The notes beneath the pieces are model-generated. The model had not been told where the DNA came from, searched no databases, and saw only the letters and a list, made by a program, of their open reading frames with translations. Shown piece after piece: positions 19,409-26,887 of a DNA stretch of 64,000 nt. The position numbers and the translations under genes were made by a program. The stretch is from Kutzneria viridogrisea (lineage in GTDB: Bacteria; Actinomycetota; Actinomycetes; Mycobacteriales; Pseudonocardiaceae): the NCBI GenBank assembly GCA_014138725.1, contig JACJID010000010.1, positions 62,001 through 126,000 on the forward strand, read 5' to 3'. Numbering within the stretch: position 1 is the stretch's first letter; every line of letters begins with the position of its first letter.

Positions 19409-19758
19409 TCGTTCAGGCAGATCCGGAACGGCTGGCTGAACACGAGCGGCCAGCTGGAGACCTTGATGGCCTTGCTGCCCACCCCGCACTGCGACTCCGA
19501 CCTGTTCGGCGGGTAGTTGCCGCCGGGCACGGCTTCGACGAAGAAGCAGCCCTGGGCTCGTGTGCTGGTGAGCGTCAACTCGGCGAGGACTATCCCGTTG
19601 CCGGGATTGCCGTCGAGCTTGACGGTTCCGGTGGCGGTGGCGCCCTGGTAGCCGGGCAGGGTGATCGGTCGACCCGGTCCCCCGGCCGCTTGGGCACTGC
19701 CTGCACAGCCGAGCAGGCCGAGCCCGGCCAGCAGTAGTGCGGCGAATGTCTTGCGCAT
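19378..19758 (-). CDS. Small secreted protein of unknown function
   Basis: A 126-residue protein with an N-terminal signal peptide (MRKTFAALLLAGLGLLG, then AGSAQAAGG). Cleavage is most likely after AQA; the LGLLGCAG stretch could also be read as a lipobox. The mature part is small, with four Cys (CFF, SQCGV, RICLN, DHCGA) that could form two disulfides, and a DYDHCG end. No family is recognised. It diverges from the unknown gene at 19905, and the AT-rich palindrome between them is 107 bases upstream of this start. Confidence 0.7.
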   Translation of the reverse strand: MRKTFAALLLAGLGLLGCAGSAQAAGGPGRPITLPGYQGATATGTVKLDGNPGNGIVLAELTLTSTRAQGCFFVEAVPGGNYPPNRSESQCGVGSKAIKVSSWPLVFSQPFRICLNDYDHCGASAK

Positions 19759-19855
19759 AGGTCAAAACCCCCATGTGGTGTGTCTGAGCGCTCGACGTTA
19801 GGGAGTCCTGTTATCCGGGATTTATTGATCTTCGGCAGGGTCCGTGAGCGTTCAC

Positions 19856-19890
19856 TTCAATTTCCACTGACGTCACAGTGCTTCATATTC
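19856..19890. promoter_or_regulatory. AT-rich palindromic element, copy 2
   Basis: CACTGACGTCACAGTG (19865-19880) has perfect CACTG/CAGTG arms, is preceded by TTCAATTTC and followed by CTTCATATT. It lies 24 bases before the ATG at 19905 and 107 bases before the divergent secreted-protein gene. CATATT (19884-19889) could be the -10 box of the gene at 19905, with the palindrome over the -35 position. See copies 1 and 3. Confidence 0.6.
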
Positions 19891-19904
19891 GCTACAGTGA
19901 TCGC

Positions 19905-20603
19905 ATGGCCGCCGACGAGCAGTCCCCAGAGCCGGTCCTCGACGTGGCGCTGCCGCCCCAGGAGATGATCGGGGTGGAGTTGGTGCCACGCCAGGTCATG
20001 CACGGCGCGCGGCGGGACCGGCTGGTCGGCCGGGTGAGCCTCGGCGTGCCCCACGTCAAGGCCCTGGACTCCGATGCGTTGGCGGACCTGGGTTTGCGCC
20101 ACCACGAGGGCGGCGAGGACCGGGCGTACTGCCTGCTCGCCTTCGCGGTGAACTTCGCGGTGAACCACCCGGACCCGGTCCTCGACGCGACCGTCGGCGT
20201 GGTGCTGCGCAACGACACCGCGCCGGGCAGCGCCCCGGTCGCCCGCTCCCTCGACCCGCTGCGGCTCGCGCGGGCCCGCGCCCGCACCTCGACCATCGGC
20301 ATCTCCGCCAAGCTGGGCATCGTCGAACCGCAGGTCTCCCGTGGGGTCACCGATTCCGGCGGCGAGCCGTTCCTGATCGCCGACGGGCTCGGGTCCCACG
20401 AACCGGCCTGGTCCTTCCGGGCCAACCACCACCAGGACCTGGTTGGCCCCTACCAACTGCTGATGGTCGTGGAGTCGCCGCGGGGCGCGAAGACCAGCGC
20501 GCTGCTCGCGCTGGCGGCGACCGTGCGGCACTCCGTGCTCGGGGTGATCAGCTACCGCGCGGAGGTGCCACCGGACCTGGCCCTCGTGCCCCTCACCGCG
20601 TAG
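19905..20603 (+). CDS. Unknown protein convergent with the CHAT protease gene
   Basis: A 232-residue protein that I do not recognise. It lacks a signal peptide or clear membrane helix. Its predicted content is alternating: strands such as VARSLDPLRLARARARTS and STIGISAKLGIVEPQVSRGV, then SFRANHHQDLVGPYQLLMVVESP and a C-terminal ALLALAATVRHSVLGVISYR. The ATG at 19905 is placed by the adjacent promoter-like element; an in-frame TTG-type start further up would run through the palindrome. It ends five bases from the convergent end of the CHAT gene, and both have the same palindromic element upstream, suggesting they act together. A gasdermin-like effector was considered, but no matching N-terminal cysteine or motif is visible. 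Confidence 0.6.
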   Translation: MAADEQSPEPVLDVALPPQEMIGVELVPRQVMHGARRDRLVGRVSLGVPHVKALDSDALADLGLRHHEGGEDRAYCLLAFAVNFAVNHPDPVLDATVGVVLRNDTAPGSAPVARSLDPLRLARARARTSTIGISAKLGIVEPQVSRGVTDSGGEPFLIADGLGSHEPAWSFRANHHQDLVGPYQLLMVVESPRGAKTSALLALAATVRHSVLGVISYRAEVPPDLALVPLTA

Positions 20604-20608
20604 CCGCC

Positions 20609-23600
20609 CTACCGCCAGTCGCCGATCAGCACGAACGCACCCCAGTCCCGGTAGGCGGGGAACTCCTGGCGGGCGACCAACTGCGCGTGCCGGAACGCCT
20701 CGCGCTTGGTCCTGCCCGCGGCCAACTCCGCGAACAGGCAGGAGAAGAACCGGGTGGCGACCTCCGGGGCCACCGGCCAGAACGTGCCGACCACAGTGGA
20801 CACACCGGCCAGCAGGAGCGCGGCGGGCAGGCCGCGCACGTTGTCGTTGCGGTCGAACCGGCCGAGCGCGGTCTCACAGGCGCTCAACCCGACCAGGTCC
20901 ACACCGCGCAGGTCGGCGCGCAGGATGTCGTGCGCGAACAACCGGCCGTCGTTGTCCGGATCGGGATGCAGGTACAGGCACTGGAACCAGGCGGCCTCGG
21001 TGTCGTGCGAGCCGTGCGTGGCGATGTAGAGGTACCTCGCCCGCGGGGCGGCGGCCAGCACCCGCCGGGGCGTGGCCTCGGCACCGACCAGCACCGTGCC
21101 GGAGCCGAAACCGGCGGCGACCTCACGGACGTGCCGTTCCACCTCGGGCTGCGCGGGCAGGCCGAACGCCTTGCCGCCGTCGTTGAGCCCGGCCGCCAGC
21201 AGGGTGGGCGAGGGGTGCGGCGGCAGGGGTGGACGGGTCAGCACCGTGAGCGAGGGCACGGTGCTGACCGTCCAGTCCTCGGCGAGCGGGCGGCCCTCGG
21301 TGTGCAGCAGGTGGATCGGCGCGAGGTGCAACGGGCCGTGCGGCCAGAAGCACAGGTGCGTCTTGCCCGCCGCGCGCCACTTCCCCAGGTACTGGGGCAG
21401 CGGGCCGCCGAGCTTGTAGTAGCAGTCGGCCAGTTGGCGGGCGGCATGCGCGGTGACCTCCCGGTGCAGGGGGTCGGCGTTGACCGCCTCCCGCAGTTCG
21501 GCGATCAGCCAGCCGAGTCCGTGGACCGTGAACGTCTGGCCGCCGCCGGGGGCGATGAGGCGGAGGATCCCGCCGTCGGCCCGCAGGTTCGTGGCGGTGA
21601 CCTCGTAGTCCTCGGCCGTGACCAGCACCGTCGTCAGCCGGGCCCGGACGTTCTCGGCATCGGTCGGCTCGTCGCCGTGCACACCGAGGTAGTGCGAGAT
21701 CAGCACGGTGTCCGGGGGCAGCACCGCCTGCAACTGCCGCGCGTCCCCGATGCCCAGCCCCGGGTCGTGGCGCACGATGGTCCCGTGCGCACTGGCCTGC
21801 TCCATCATGGTCCGGGTCAGGTTGGCGTCCACGCTGCGCCGGAGGTTCGCGACCCTGCCGTACCGCGTGCTGCCCGGCTGGGCCTCGTCCGCGCTGGCGT
21901 AGCACAGCACCTGCATGCCGCTCGGGCGTGCGATGGGGAACTGGTCGGCGGCCTCGGGCCGGTAGGGCTCCGCCGCCTGGGCGTGGTCGACCTCGGCGAG
22001 CAGGTTCTCGGTGTACCCGTCCCACTGGCGTGGTCCCGGCTGACCCACCAGCAGGCCGAAGTCGGCTCCCTTGAACAGGTAGTGGTGGTGCAGCATGAGC
22101 AGCTGGGACTGTAGCGGGGGTCGCACCAGCACCTGGTCGAAGCGCTGCCCCACCTGGCGGACGAACTCCGCTTGGCTCTCGTAGGCCCCTGCCCCGATCG
22201 GGAACAGAGCGGTGTTGGCGACCGAGAGGGCCGCCCCGATGGTGAACAGGGCGTCCGCCTCGTCCGGTTCTAGTTCCTCCACGCAGGCCAGGCCCTGCTC
22301 CGCCAGTTCCGCACAGAGCACACTCACGCCCAGGCTGGTCGCCGCGTGCGAGGCGAGCAGGTACAGCAGCGTGGCCTGCTCCCGCTCCCCCACGGCACGC
22401 AGCGCCGCCCCGCCGCGGAAGGCCAGCGTCACGACGAGGTAGTTCAGCGGGGACGCGTGGTCCGCGGCGAAGTCCGGGTCGAGGATCTCGATGCGGTCCA
22501 GGACGTCGATCGCCGCCCGTTCCTGCCCGTTGGCCGCGTGAGCGGCGACGTGCACCAGCGTGGCCGCCAACTGCCTGGTCGTCATCTCCCCCGCCGCGTG
22601 CACCTGTTCCAGTTGGGCCCGCACCGCCTTCACCGCGACGGTCCCGGGCTGGCAGACCATGCGGTCCCCGGGCAGGCTGTGCACCGCCACAGTCCAGAAC
22701 TGCCTGGCGTCCGGCCACCCCAGCTGCCCGGCCAGCGCTTCGCCCGCCGCCCACAGGCCAGCCGGTGGCGTACCGGCCTTGGTCAGGTCCATCGTCCGGC
22801 AGATCAGACTCAGCGCCAGGACGGGTCCGTACCTGGCGGCGAGTTCCCCCGGCTCCGCGGGCAGCACCCGGTCGGCGGGCAGGGTGGCGGGCAGCCGCCC
22901 GGCCCGCACCAGCTCCGCGAGCACGTCGAGGTACTCCACCGGCGCGCGCTCCCGGTCCAGCAGGGGGAACGCCTCAGCGGCGAGTTCCCGCCTGCGGCCC
23001 CGCAGGACCTCCCCCGCGCCGGGGTCGATCACGGTCAGCACCTCGAGCACGTACAACTGGGAGACCAGGCAGAGGCCGCGAAGGTGTCCGCGCGCGATCC
23101 GCACCGCCTGGTCCAGGTAGTCCAGGGCGTCCTTGGCCGCGTCCATCGGAGCGGGCATGAGTGGCTGGTCGCCGTCCTCGGGGCGTCCCATGCCGATCTG
23201 CGCCCTCCGGAACCGCCAGCGCTCCAGCGACACGAGGTGGTCCGGACCGTCGAGGTTGGCGTAGTACGGCTCGTACAGCAGCAGGGCGGCGGCCATCAGC
23301 GTGTCGGCGAGTTCGTCCCGCTCGCGCGGGCGGCCGAGCAGCCCCCGATCGGCGCGCAGCAGGCTGATCTGCTCGTCGACCACCGCGCGGGCCGCGGCGA
23401 GCCGCTCCCCCGCGGGCATCCTGTGCAGCGACCGCATGGTGCAGTACACGAACATGTCCGCGGCCAGCCACCACGGACTGTCGCGGGAACGGCCGTGCGC
23501 CGCCTCCGCCGCCACGAGCACCAGTTTCGCGAACATGAAACAGTCCGCGCCCCGGGTGTCCTCGTCGTGCACCACCCGGCACGCGATCTGGACATCGGCC

Positions 23601-23737
23601 TCGCTGATCGCGTAGCCGCCGCTGGCGCGGATCTCCCCGACGGCCTCCTCCTCCGTCGTCACCCTCTTCTCCACGTCGGCGGCGAGGAAGAAGACGGTGC
23701 TGATCGGCGGCCCCACGTGCAAGGTGCTGTCTGCCAC
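20609..23737 (-). CDS. CHAT-domain caspase-like protease with helical N-terminal region
   Basis: A 1042-residue protein. The last 200 residues are a CHAT (caspase HetF associated with TPR) domain: FWPHGPLHLAPIHLLHTEG, then YLYIATHGSHD with catalytic His 908, LVGLSACETALG with Cys 954, and GVSTVVGTFWPV. Both catalytic residues are intact. Residues 1-700 are rich in Ala/Leu helices and probably form TPR-like repeats. CHAT proteases are often the executioner in bacterial conflict systems, cutting a partner on a trigger. GTG 23737 is the likely start. The AT-rich palindrome lies 84 bases upstream, inside the 3' end of the CPBP gene. Confidence 0.88.
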   Translation of the reverse strand: MADSTLHVGPPISTVFFLAADVEKRVTTEEEAVGEIRASGGYAISEADVQIACRVVHDEDTRGADCFMFAKLVLVAAEAAHGRSRDSPWWLAADMFVYCTMRSLHRMPAGERLAAARAVVDEQISLLRADRGLLGRPRERDELADTLMAAALLLYEPYYANLDGPDHLVSLERWRFRRAQIGMGRPEDGDQPLMPAPMDAAKDALDYLDQAVRIARGHLRGLCLVSQLYVLEVLTVIDPGAGEVLRGRRRELAAEAFPLLDRERAPVEYLDVLAELVRAGRLPATLPADRVLPAEPGELAARYGPVLALSLICRTMDLTKAGTPPAGLWAAGEALAGQLGWPDARQFWTVAVHSLPGDRMVCQPGTVAVKAVRAQLEQVHAAGEMTTRQLAATLVHVAAHAANGQERAAIDVLDRIEILDPDFAADHASPLNYLVVTLAFRGGAALRAVGEREQATLLYLLASHAATSLGVSVLCAELAEQGLACVEELEPDEADALFTIGAALSVANTALFPIGAGAYESQAEFVRQVGQRFDQVLVRPPLQSQLLMLHHHYLFKGADFGLLVGQPGPRQWDGYTENLLAEVDHAQAAEPYRPEAADQFPIARPSGMQVLCYASADEAQPGSTRYGRVANLRRSVDANLTRTMMEQASAHGTIVRHDPGLGIGDARQLQAVLPPDTVLISHYLGVHGDEPTDAENVRARLTTVLVTAEDYEVTATNLRADGGILRLIAPGGGQTFTVHGLGWLIAELREAVNADPLHREVTAHAARQLADCYYKLGGPLPQYLGKWRAAGKTHLCFWPHGPLHLAPIHLLHTEGRPLAEDWTVSTVPSLTVLTRPPLPPHPSPTLLAAGLNDGGKAFGLPAQPEVERHVREVAAGFGSGTVLVGAEATPRRVLAAAPRARYLYIATHGSHDTEAAWFQCLYLHPDPDNDGRLFAHDILRADLRGVDLVGLSACETALGRFDRNDNVRGLPAALLLAGVSTVVGTFWPVAPEVATRFFSCLFAELAAGRTKREAFRHAQLVARQEFPAYRDWGAFVLIGDWR

Positions 23738-23790
23738 GCCGGGTACATCTGTCCGCCGCGCGGTGGTGTGAGCGGCCGATCGGGTCTGGC

Positions 23791-24702
23791 TCAGGGCCCG
23801 CTCGGTTGAATTTTAGTCGACACTGAAGTCATAGTGTTATATGACTTGGCGGTGAGCCAGGCGTAGCCGGGCATGACCAGCACGGCGGCGACCAGCGCGG
23901 GCCAGGAGGCGTCGGCGGCACTGCCCTCCCCGCCCAGCCCACCGAAGGCCGCCGCCAGCAGCAGGGCCACCAGGTTGTTGACCACGTGCAGGGCGATCGC
24001 GGCCTCCAGCCCACCGGTACGCACGGTCAGCCAGGCGGCCGTGGCGCCCCACAGGATCAGTTCCAGGAAGCCGCCGGGCTGGCCGAAGCCGTGCAGCAGG
24101 GAGAAGACCAGCCCACTGGCGAGGATGCCGGGCCACGGGCTGCGCAGCCAGCCGCCGAACCACTGCACCAGCCAGCCGCGACACAGGAACTCCTCCCCCG
24201 CGGCCTGCAACGGGCAGAGCAGCAGCACGACAAGGGCACCGGCCAGGAAACGCGGCCAGCCCTGCCACTCACCGAAGTCCCCGTCCCAGGTGTCCTGGCT
24301 GCTGGCGATGGCGAGCCCGATGTGCAGCGCCAGCAACAGCACCACGGCGGGCAGCGCGATCAGCACGCAGCGCGCGAGCCAGTTCCAGCGCAGGCGGCCC
24401 CGCACGGAGCAGACAGTGCCAGCCGGACGCCGCTCCCCCAGCGACACTGCAAGCAGCACGGCGGGGATGAACATGGCCAGGGTGAACAGCTGCACGGCGG
24501 TGTCGGCGACCGGATCGGCGAACACCGCGCTGCCCTCGCCGCGGGCCAGCCCGGTGATCAGGCCGACCGCGTAGGCCACGACCACCGAGCCCATGAGCAG
24601 CAGCGTGCCGAAGCCGAGCAGCAGCAGGGCGCTGAACAACGGGCGCCACCACCGGTACGGGCCGGTGTGCGCCATGCGGTGGTACGGCAGCACGGCGGTC
24701 AC
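23791..24702 (-). CDS. CPBP-family intramembrane glutamic protease
   Basis: A 303-residue membrane protein with about eight hydrophobic segments. The CPBP (Abi) signature is complete: AAGEEFLCRGWL with Glu 170/171 and Arg 175, FSLLHG with His 204, and LHVVNN with His 239 and Asn 243. These proteases cut within the membrane (Rce1-like) and in bacteria serve in bacteriocin self-immunity, prenyl-peptide processing or signalling. It starts within the stop of the LuxR-like gene (4-base overlap) and ends 53 bases before the CHAT start, so the three minus-strand genes form one cluster. Confidence 0.9.
   Translation of the reverse strand: MTAVLPYHRMAHTGPYRWWRPLFSALLLLGFGTLLLMGSVVVAYAVGLITGLARGEGSAVFADPVADTAVQLFTLAMFIPAVLLAVSLGERRPAGTVCSVRGRLRWNWLARCVLIALPAVVLLLALHIGLAIASSQDTWDGDFGEWQGWPRFLAGALVVLLLCPLQAAGEEFLCRGWLVQWFGGWLRSPWPGILASGLVFSLLHGFGQPGGFLELILWGATAAWLTVRTGGLEAAIALHVVNNLVALLLAAAFGGLGGEGSAADASWPALVAAVLVMPGYAWLTAKSYNTMTSVSTKIQPSGP
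23806..23843. promoter_or_regulatory. AT-rich palindromic element, copy 3
   Basis: CACTGAAGTCATAGTG (23821-23836) is preceded by TTGAATTTTAGTC and followed by TTATATGA. On the minus strand a -10-like TAAAAT (23815-23810) follows it five bases on, pointing at the CHAT gene 73 bases further. It overlaps the last codons of the CPBP gene, where the AT-rich sequence encodes an atypical Ser/Thr/Lys tail. Confidence 0.6.
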
Positions 24703-25028
24703 GGCGCCTCCCCGGCCTCGGTGCGCGGTCCGGCCCCGTGGGCCAGGGTGGCTGCCTGCACCCGGTTGGCACAGTCCAGCTTGGTGCGGATCCGGCTGAT
24801 GCGTGCCTTCACGGTGCCCGCGCCCAGGTCCAGCCGCGCCAGGATCTCCGCGTTGGACAAGCCGGTTCCGACGGGTCTGAGTACTTCTCGCCCCGCGCCG
24901 GTGAGGGCGCCGACCCGGCCTCGTGCCACCGCCGAGGTGTCCAGGATGCCCGCGCGCAGGAGCGCCTCGTCGGCGGCGACCAGCACTTGGATCACGCGGC
25001 CCAGCATAGGAGGCGGATCAGCCGGCAC
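24699..25028 (-). CDS. LuxR-type DNA-binding protein, response regulator with internal deletion
   Basis: A 109-residue protein. The N-terminus reads like the first strand of a NarL-type receiver (VIQVLVAADEALLRAGIL), then jumps directly to the LuxR helix-turn-helix (LTGAGREVLRPVGTGLSNAEILARLDLGAGTVKARISRIRTKLDCANRVQA). The phospho-acceptor Asp and the remaining receiver (about 100 residues) are absent without a frame change, consistent with an in-frame deletion. The HTH has odd residues (GAG for the usual SEA/xxT), so DNA binding may be altered. The original start was probably the GTG at 24995. It is coupled to the CPBP gene by a 4-base overlap. Confidence 0.7.
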   Translation of the reverse strand: MPADPPPMLGRVIQVLVAADEALLRAGILDTSAVARGRVGALTGAGREVLRPVGTGLSNAEILARLDLGAGTVKARISRIRTKLDCANRVQAATLAHGAGPRTEAGEAP

Positions 25029-25146
25029 GTGGGAGATCCGGCACGACGGCCTGCGCCGTGCCGGGCAACGGGGGCCTCCCCCGCCACCGAGCGGCGCGAC
25101 CGCACCATGGGCTCATCGTGCCTGGTCGCCGGGCTGGGGCACCAGT

Positions 25147-25177
25147 GCCGACCGGCCAGCTGGGCTGGCCGGTCGGC
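25147..25177 (-). terminator. Hairpin terminator of the DinB gene
   Basis: GCCGACCGGCCAG (25147-25159) and CTGGCCGGTCGGC (25165-25177) form a perfect 13-bp stem with loop CTGGG, starting seven bases past the stop of the minus-strand DinB gene. No U-run follows, as is common in this group. Confidence 0.75.
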
Positions 25178-25183
25178 CACGGT

Positions 25184-25711
25184 TCACTCGCCGATCCGCC
25201 CGTCGGCGAGTTCCCGCGCCACGTCCAGGTGACCGGCGTGCCGCGCGTACTCCTGCAACACGTGGAACAGGATCCAGACCAGCGTGGGCCGGTCCCCTTC
25301 ACTGGTGAACCGCCCACCCAGCCGGGCCAGGTCGGTCAGCTCGGCGTCCGCGACGATCTCCCGTGACCGCTGGCACTGCGTCAGGAAGAACGTCCGCACC
25401 TGTTCCGCGCTCTGCTCGGCGGGCACGTGCCACCGATCGCGGTCCGGATCCCGGTCGCCCCAGGGCCGGTCGACCGGTTCGGCGGCGAAACCCCATTGCA
25501 GCCAACGGCGTTCCACGTGCGCCAGGTGCAGGAGGAGCTCCAGCGGGGTCCAGCCCGAGGGCACCTGGCTGCGCCGCAGGTCCTCTTCGGACAGACCGTC
25601 GACCTTGCGCAGCACGGCATCCCGGTAGAAGTCGAGATAACCGGCCAGCAGGTCGCCGGGCGCGGTGAGGTGGATCGGCGGTTCTTCGGGCGGTTCGATC
25701 TCGGTCAGCAC
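25184..25711 (-). CDS. DinB-family protein (DUF664)
   Basis: A 175-residue four-helix protein of the DinB/DUF664 superfamily, whose actinobacterial members are often mycothiol-dependent metal enzymes. The metal-site histidines are recognisable in LELLLHLAHVERRWL and in VLQEYARHAGHLDVARELADG. The GTG at 25711 is chosen because the family starts with a short N-terminus before the first helix (LLAGYLDFYRDAVL); the frame upstream is unlike the family. It follows the Ddn-hemerythrin gene by 10 bases and is probably co-transcribed. A second DinB protein is encoded at 36410. Confidence 0.85.
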   Translation of the reverse strand: MLTEIEPPEEPPIHLTAPGDLLAGYLDFYRDAVLRKVDGLSEEDLRRSQVPSGWTPLELLLHLAHVERRWLQWGFAAEPVDRPWGDRDPDRDRWHVPAEQSAEQVRTFFLTQCQRSREIVADAELTDLARLGGRFTSEGDRPTLVWILFHVLQEYARHAGHLDVARELADGRIGE

Positions 25712-25721
25712 GCCCGGGACC

Positions 25722-26552
25722 CTAACCGAGTTCGGGCGCGGGCCCCAGCGCATTGAGCGCCGCGACCACGGTCCGCTCCTCGTGGTCGAAGTGGGCCTCC
25801 AGCTCGGCGCTGAGCCGGTCCAGCTCCGCCCGCAGCCGGTCCGGGTCGGACTCGGTGTCCACCAGCTGCTGGATCCGCTCCTGGAGGCGGGCCACCACCA
25901 CGTGCTGCTCCCCCAGCTCGTCCAGCACTGGGGCCAGCTCCGGGAACCGGTCCGCCAGCATGGGGAACGCTCCCCTGTCCTCGCCGGTGTGGTGCTGGGT
26001 CAGCGCACCGCAGAACCGCGCGCAGTGCGCCCGCAGCTGTGCGGCCAGTCCGGGCTCGGCCTGCGCGCGCAACTCGGCGAGTTCCTTGCGCAGCCAGGCA
26101 TGCACCTCCACGAGGAAGTCGCCCAGCCCCTTGACGCGGTGCAGCGTCACCACGGGGATCACCCGCGTGGTCCTCGCCTGGTAGTCCGCGTAGCCCGGTG
26201 CCTGCTCGACCGCCGCGGCGAACAGGGCGTCGCGCTCGGCGCCCTCCGGTACGGCCGCCACCGCCTGGTACGTCTCGGTCCCGGTCTCCACCACGACCTT
26301 CGGGTCGCACAGGATGTTGTGGTACCAGGCGGGATTGCCTGGCGCGCCGCCCGCCGAGGCGATGACCAGCGGCTGCCCGGCCACCTCCAGGTAGCCCAGC
26401 GGAACCGTGTGCCGCCGGCCGGTGCGCGCGCCGGTGGTGGTGAGCAGGGCCAGGCGCGCGCCGGCGAACATGCCGCCGACCTCGCCCCTGTTGGCGCGGA
26501 ACTCCGCGATGACGTTGCGCTGGAACTGGTTGAAGTCGAAATGCTCTGACAT
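25722..26552 (-). CDS. Deazaflavin-dependent nitroreductase fused to a hemerythrin domain
   Basis: A 276-residue two-domain protein. Residues about 1-130 are a Ddn-type F420H2-dependent oxidoreductase: LALLTTTGARTGRRHTVPLGYLEVAG, ASAGGAPGNPAWYHNILCDPKV and the end RVIPVVTL. Residues about 145-270 are a hemerythrin/HHE domain with metal-ligand motifs HCARFCGALTQHHTGED, LGEQHVVV and HFDHEERT. The fusion joins a flavin/F420 reductase to a di-iron oxygen or NO sensor, suggesting a redox-responsive enzyme. AAAGGA before the ATG at 26552 fixes the start. A 335-bp leader region with hairpins lies upstream. Confidence 0.9.
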   Translation of the reverse strand: MSEHFDFNQFQRNVIAEFRANRGEVGGMFAGARLALLTTTGARTGRRHTVPLGYLEVAGQPLVIASAGGAPGNPAWYHNILCDPKVVVETGTETYQAVAAVPEGAERDALFAAAVEQAPGYADYQARTTRVIPVVTLHRVKGLGDFLVEVHAWLRKELAELRAQAEPGLAAQLRAHCARFCGALTQHHTGEDRGAFPMLADRFPELAPVLDELGEQHVVVARLQERIQQLVDTESDPDRLRAELDRLSAELEAHFDHEERTVVAALNALGPAPELG

Positions 26553-26887
26553 GTGGTCCTTTTCGCGATCCGAGGTGATCGGAGGGCGGACGCCACGAAG
26601 AGAAGGCACGACAAAGCCCCGCTGGCCTGAACGCAGGAGAGACGGACCTGTTCCGTTCTCAGGTGGCTGAAGTAGCCGCTACCTCCATGCGTAGGCCCAT
26701 CCGGGGCTCGTCTTCGACGGTAGCACACGTTAGGCTGCCGCCGTGCGCAGTCAGCGATTTAGCCGCCCCCTGGCCCCTTCCGGGCGCCACCGGGGTCAAG
26801 GCCGCGCGCGCTGAGCCGACCTCGCCGGGCGAGTCCACGGGCCAGGGGGTGCTCCCCCACACCCCGTACTCGTGCCAGGAGGCCGAC
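26553..26887. promoter_or_regulatory. Divergent leader region between the Ddn-hemerythrin and PheRS-like genes
   Basis: The 335 bp are rich in structure. GAGACGGA (26639-26646) with TCCGTTCTC (26652-26660) make a bulged stem. On the minus strand a 13-codon ORF (MGLRMEVAATSAT) precedes that stem. On the plus side a -10-like TAGGCT (26731-26736) leads into a short ORF at 26743, then CTCGC-cgg-GCGAG and GGGGG-TGCT-CCCCC (26845-26858) hairpins before the PheRS-like gene. No known riboswitch or T-box motif was found. Confidence 0.45.
26743..26814 (+). CDS. Short upstream ORF, possible leader peptide of the PheRS-like gene
   Basis: A 23-codon ORF starting with GTG seven bases after a TAGGCT -10 box, so likely leaderless. 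It begins MRSQRFSRPLAPS and is rich in Arg and Gly. It has a single Phe, in the rare TTT codon, and is followed by small GC-rich hairpins. The layout resembles the metG leader, but one Phe codon is weak support for attenuation. Confidence 0.35.
   Translation: MRSQRFSRPLAPSGRHRGQGRAR

Noticed and set aside
19905-20603. Bacterial gasdermin next to a caspase-like protease
   Set aside because: Size and position would fit, but there is no N-terminal acylated Cys or recognisable gasdermin motif, so it is left as unknown.
20687-23809. Long plus-strand frames opposite the CHAT gene
   Set aside because: Composition is low-complexity Arg/Gly/Val and no domain is visible. The minus-strand frame has a complete CHAT domain.
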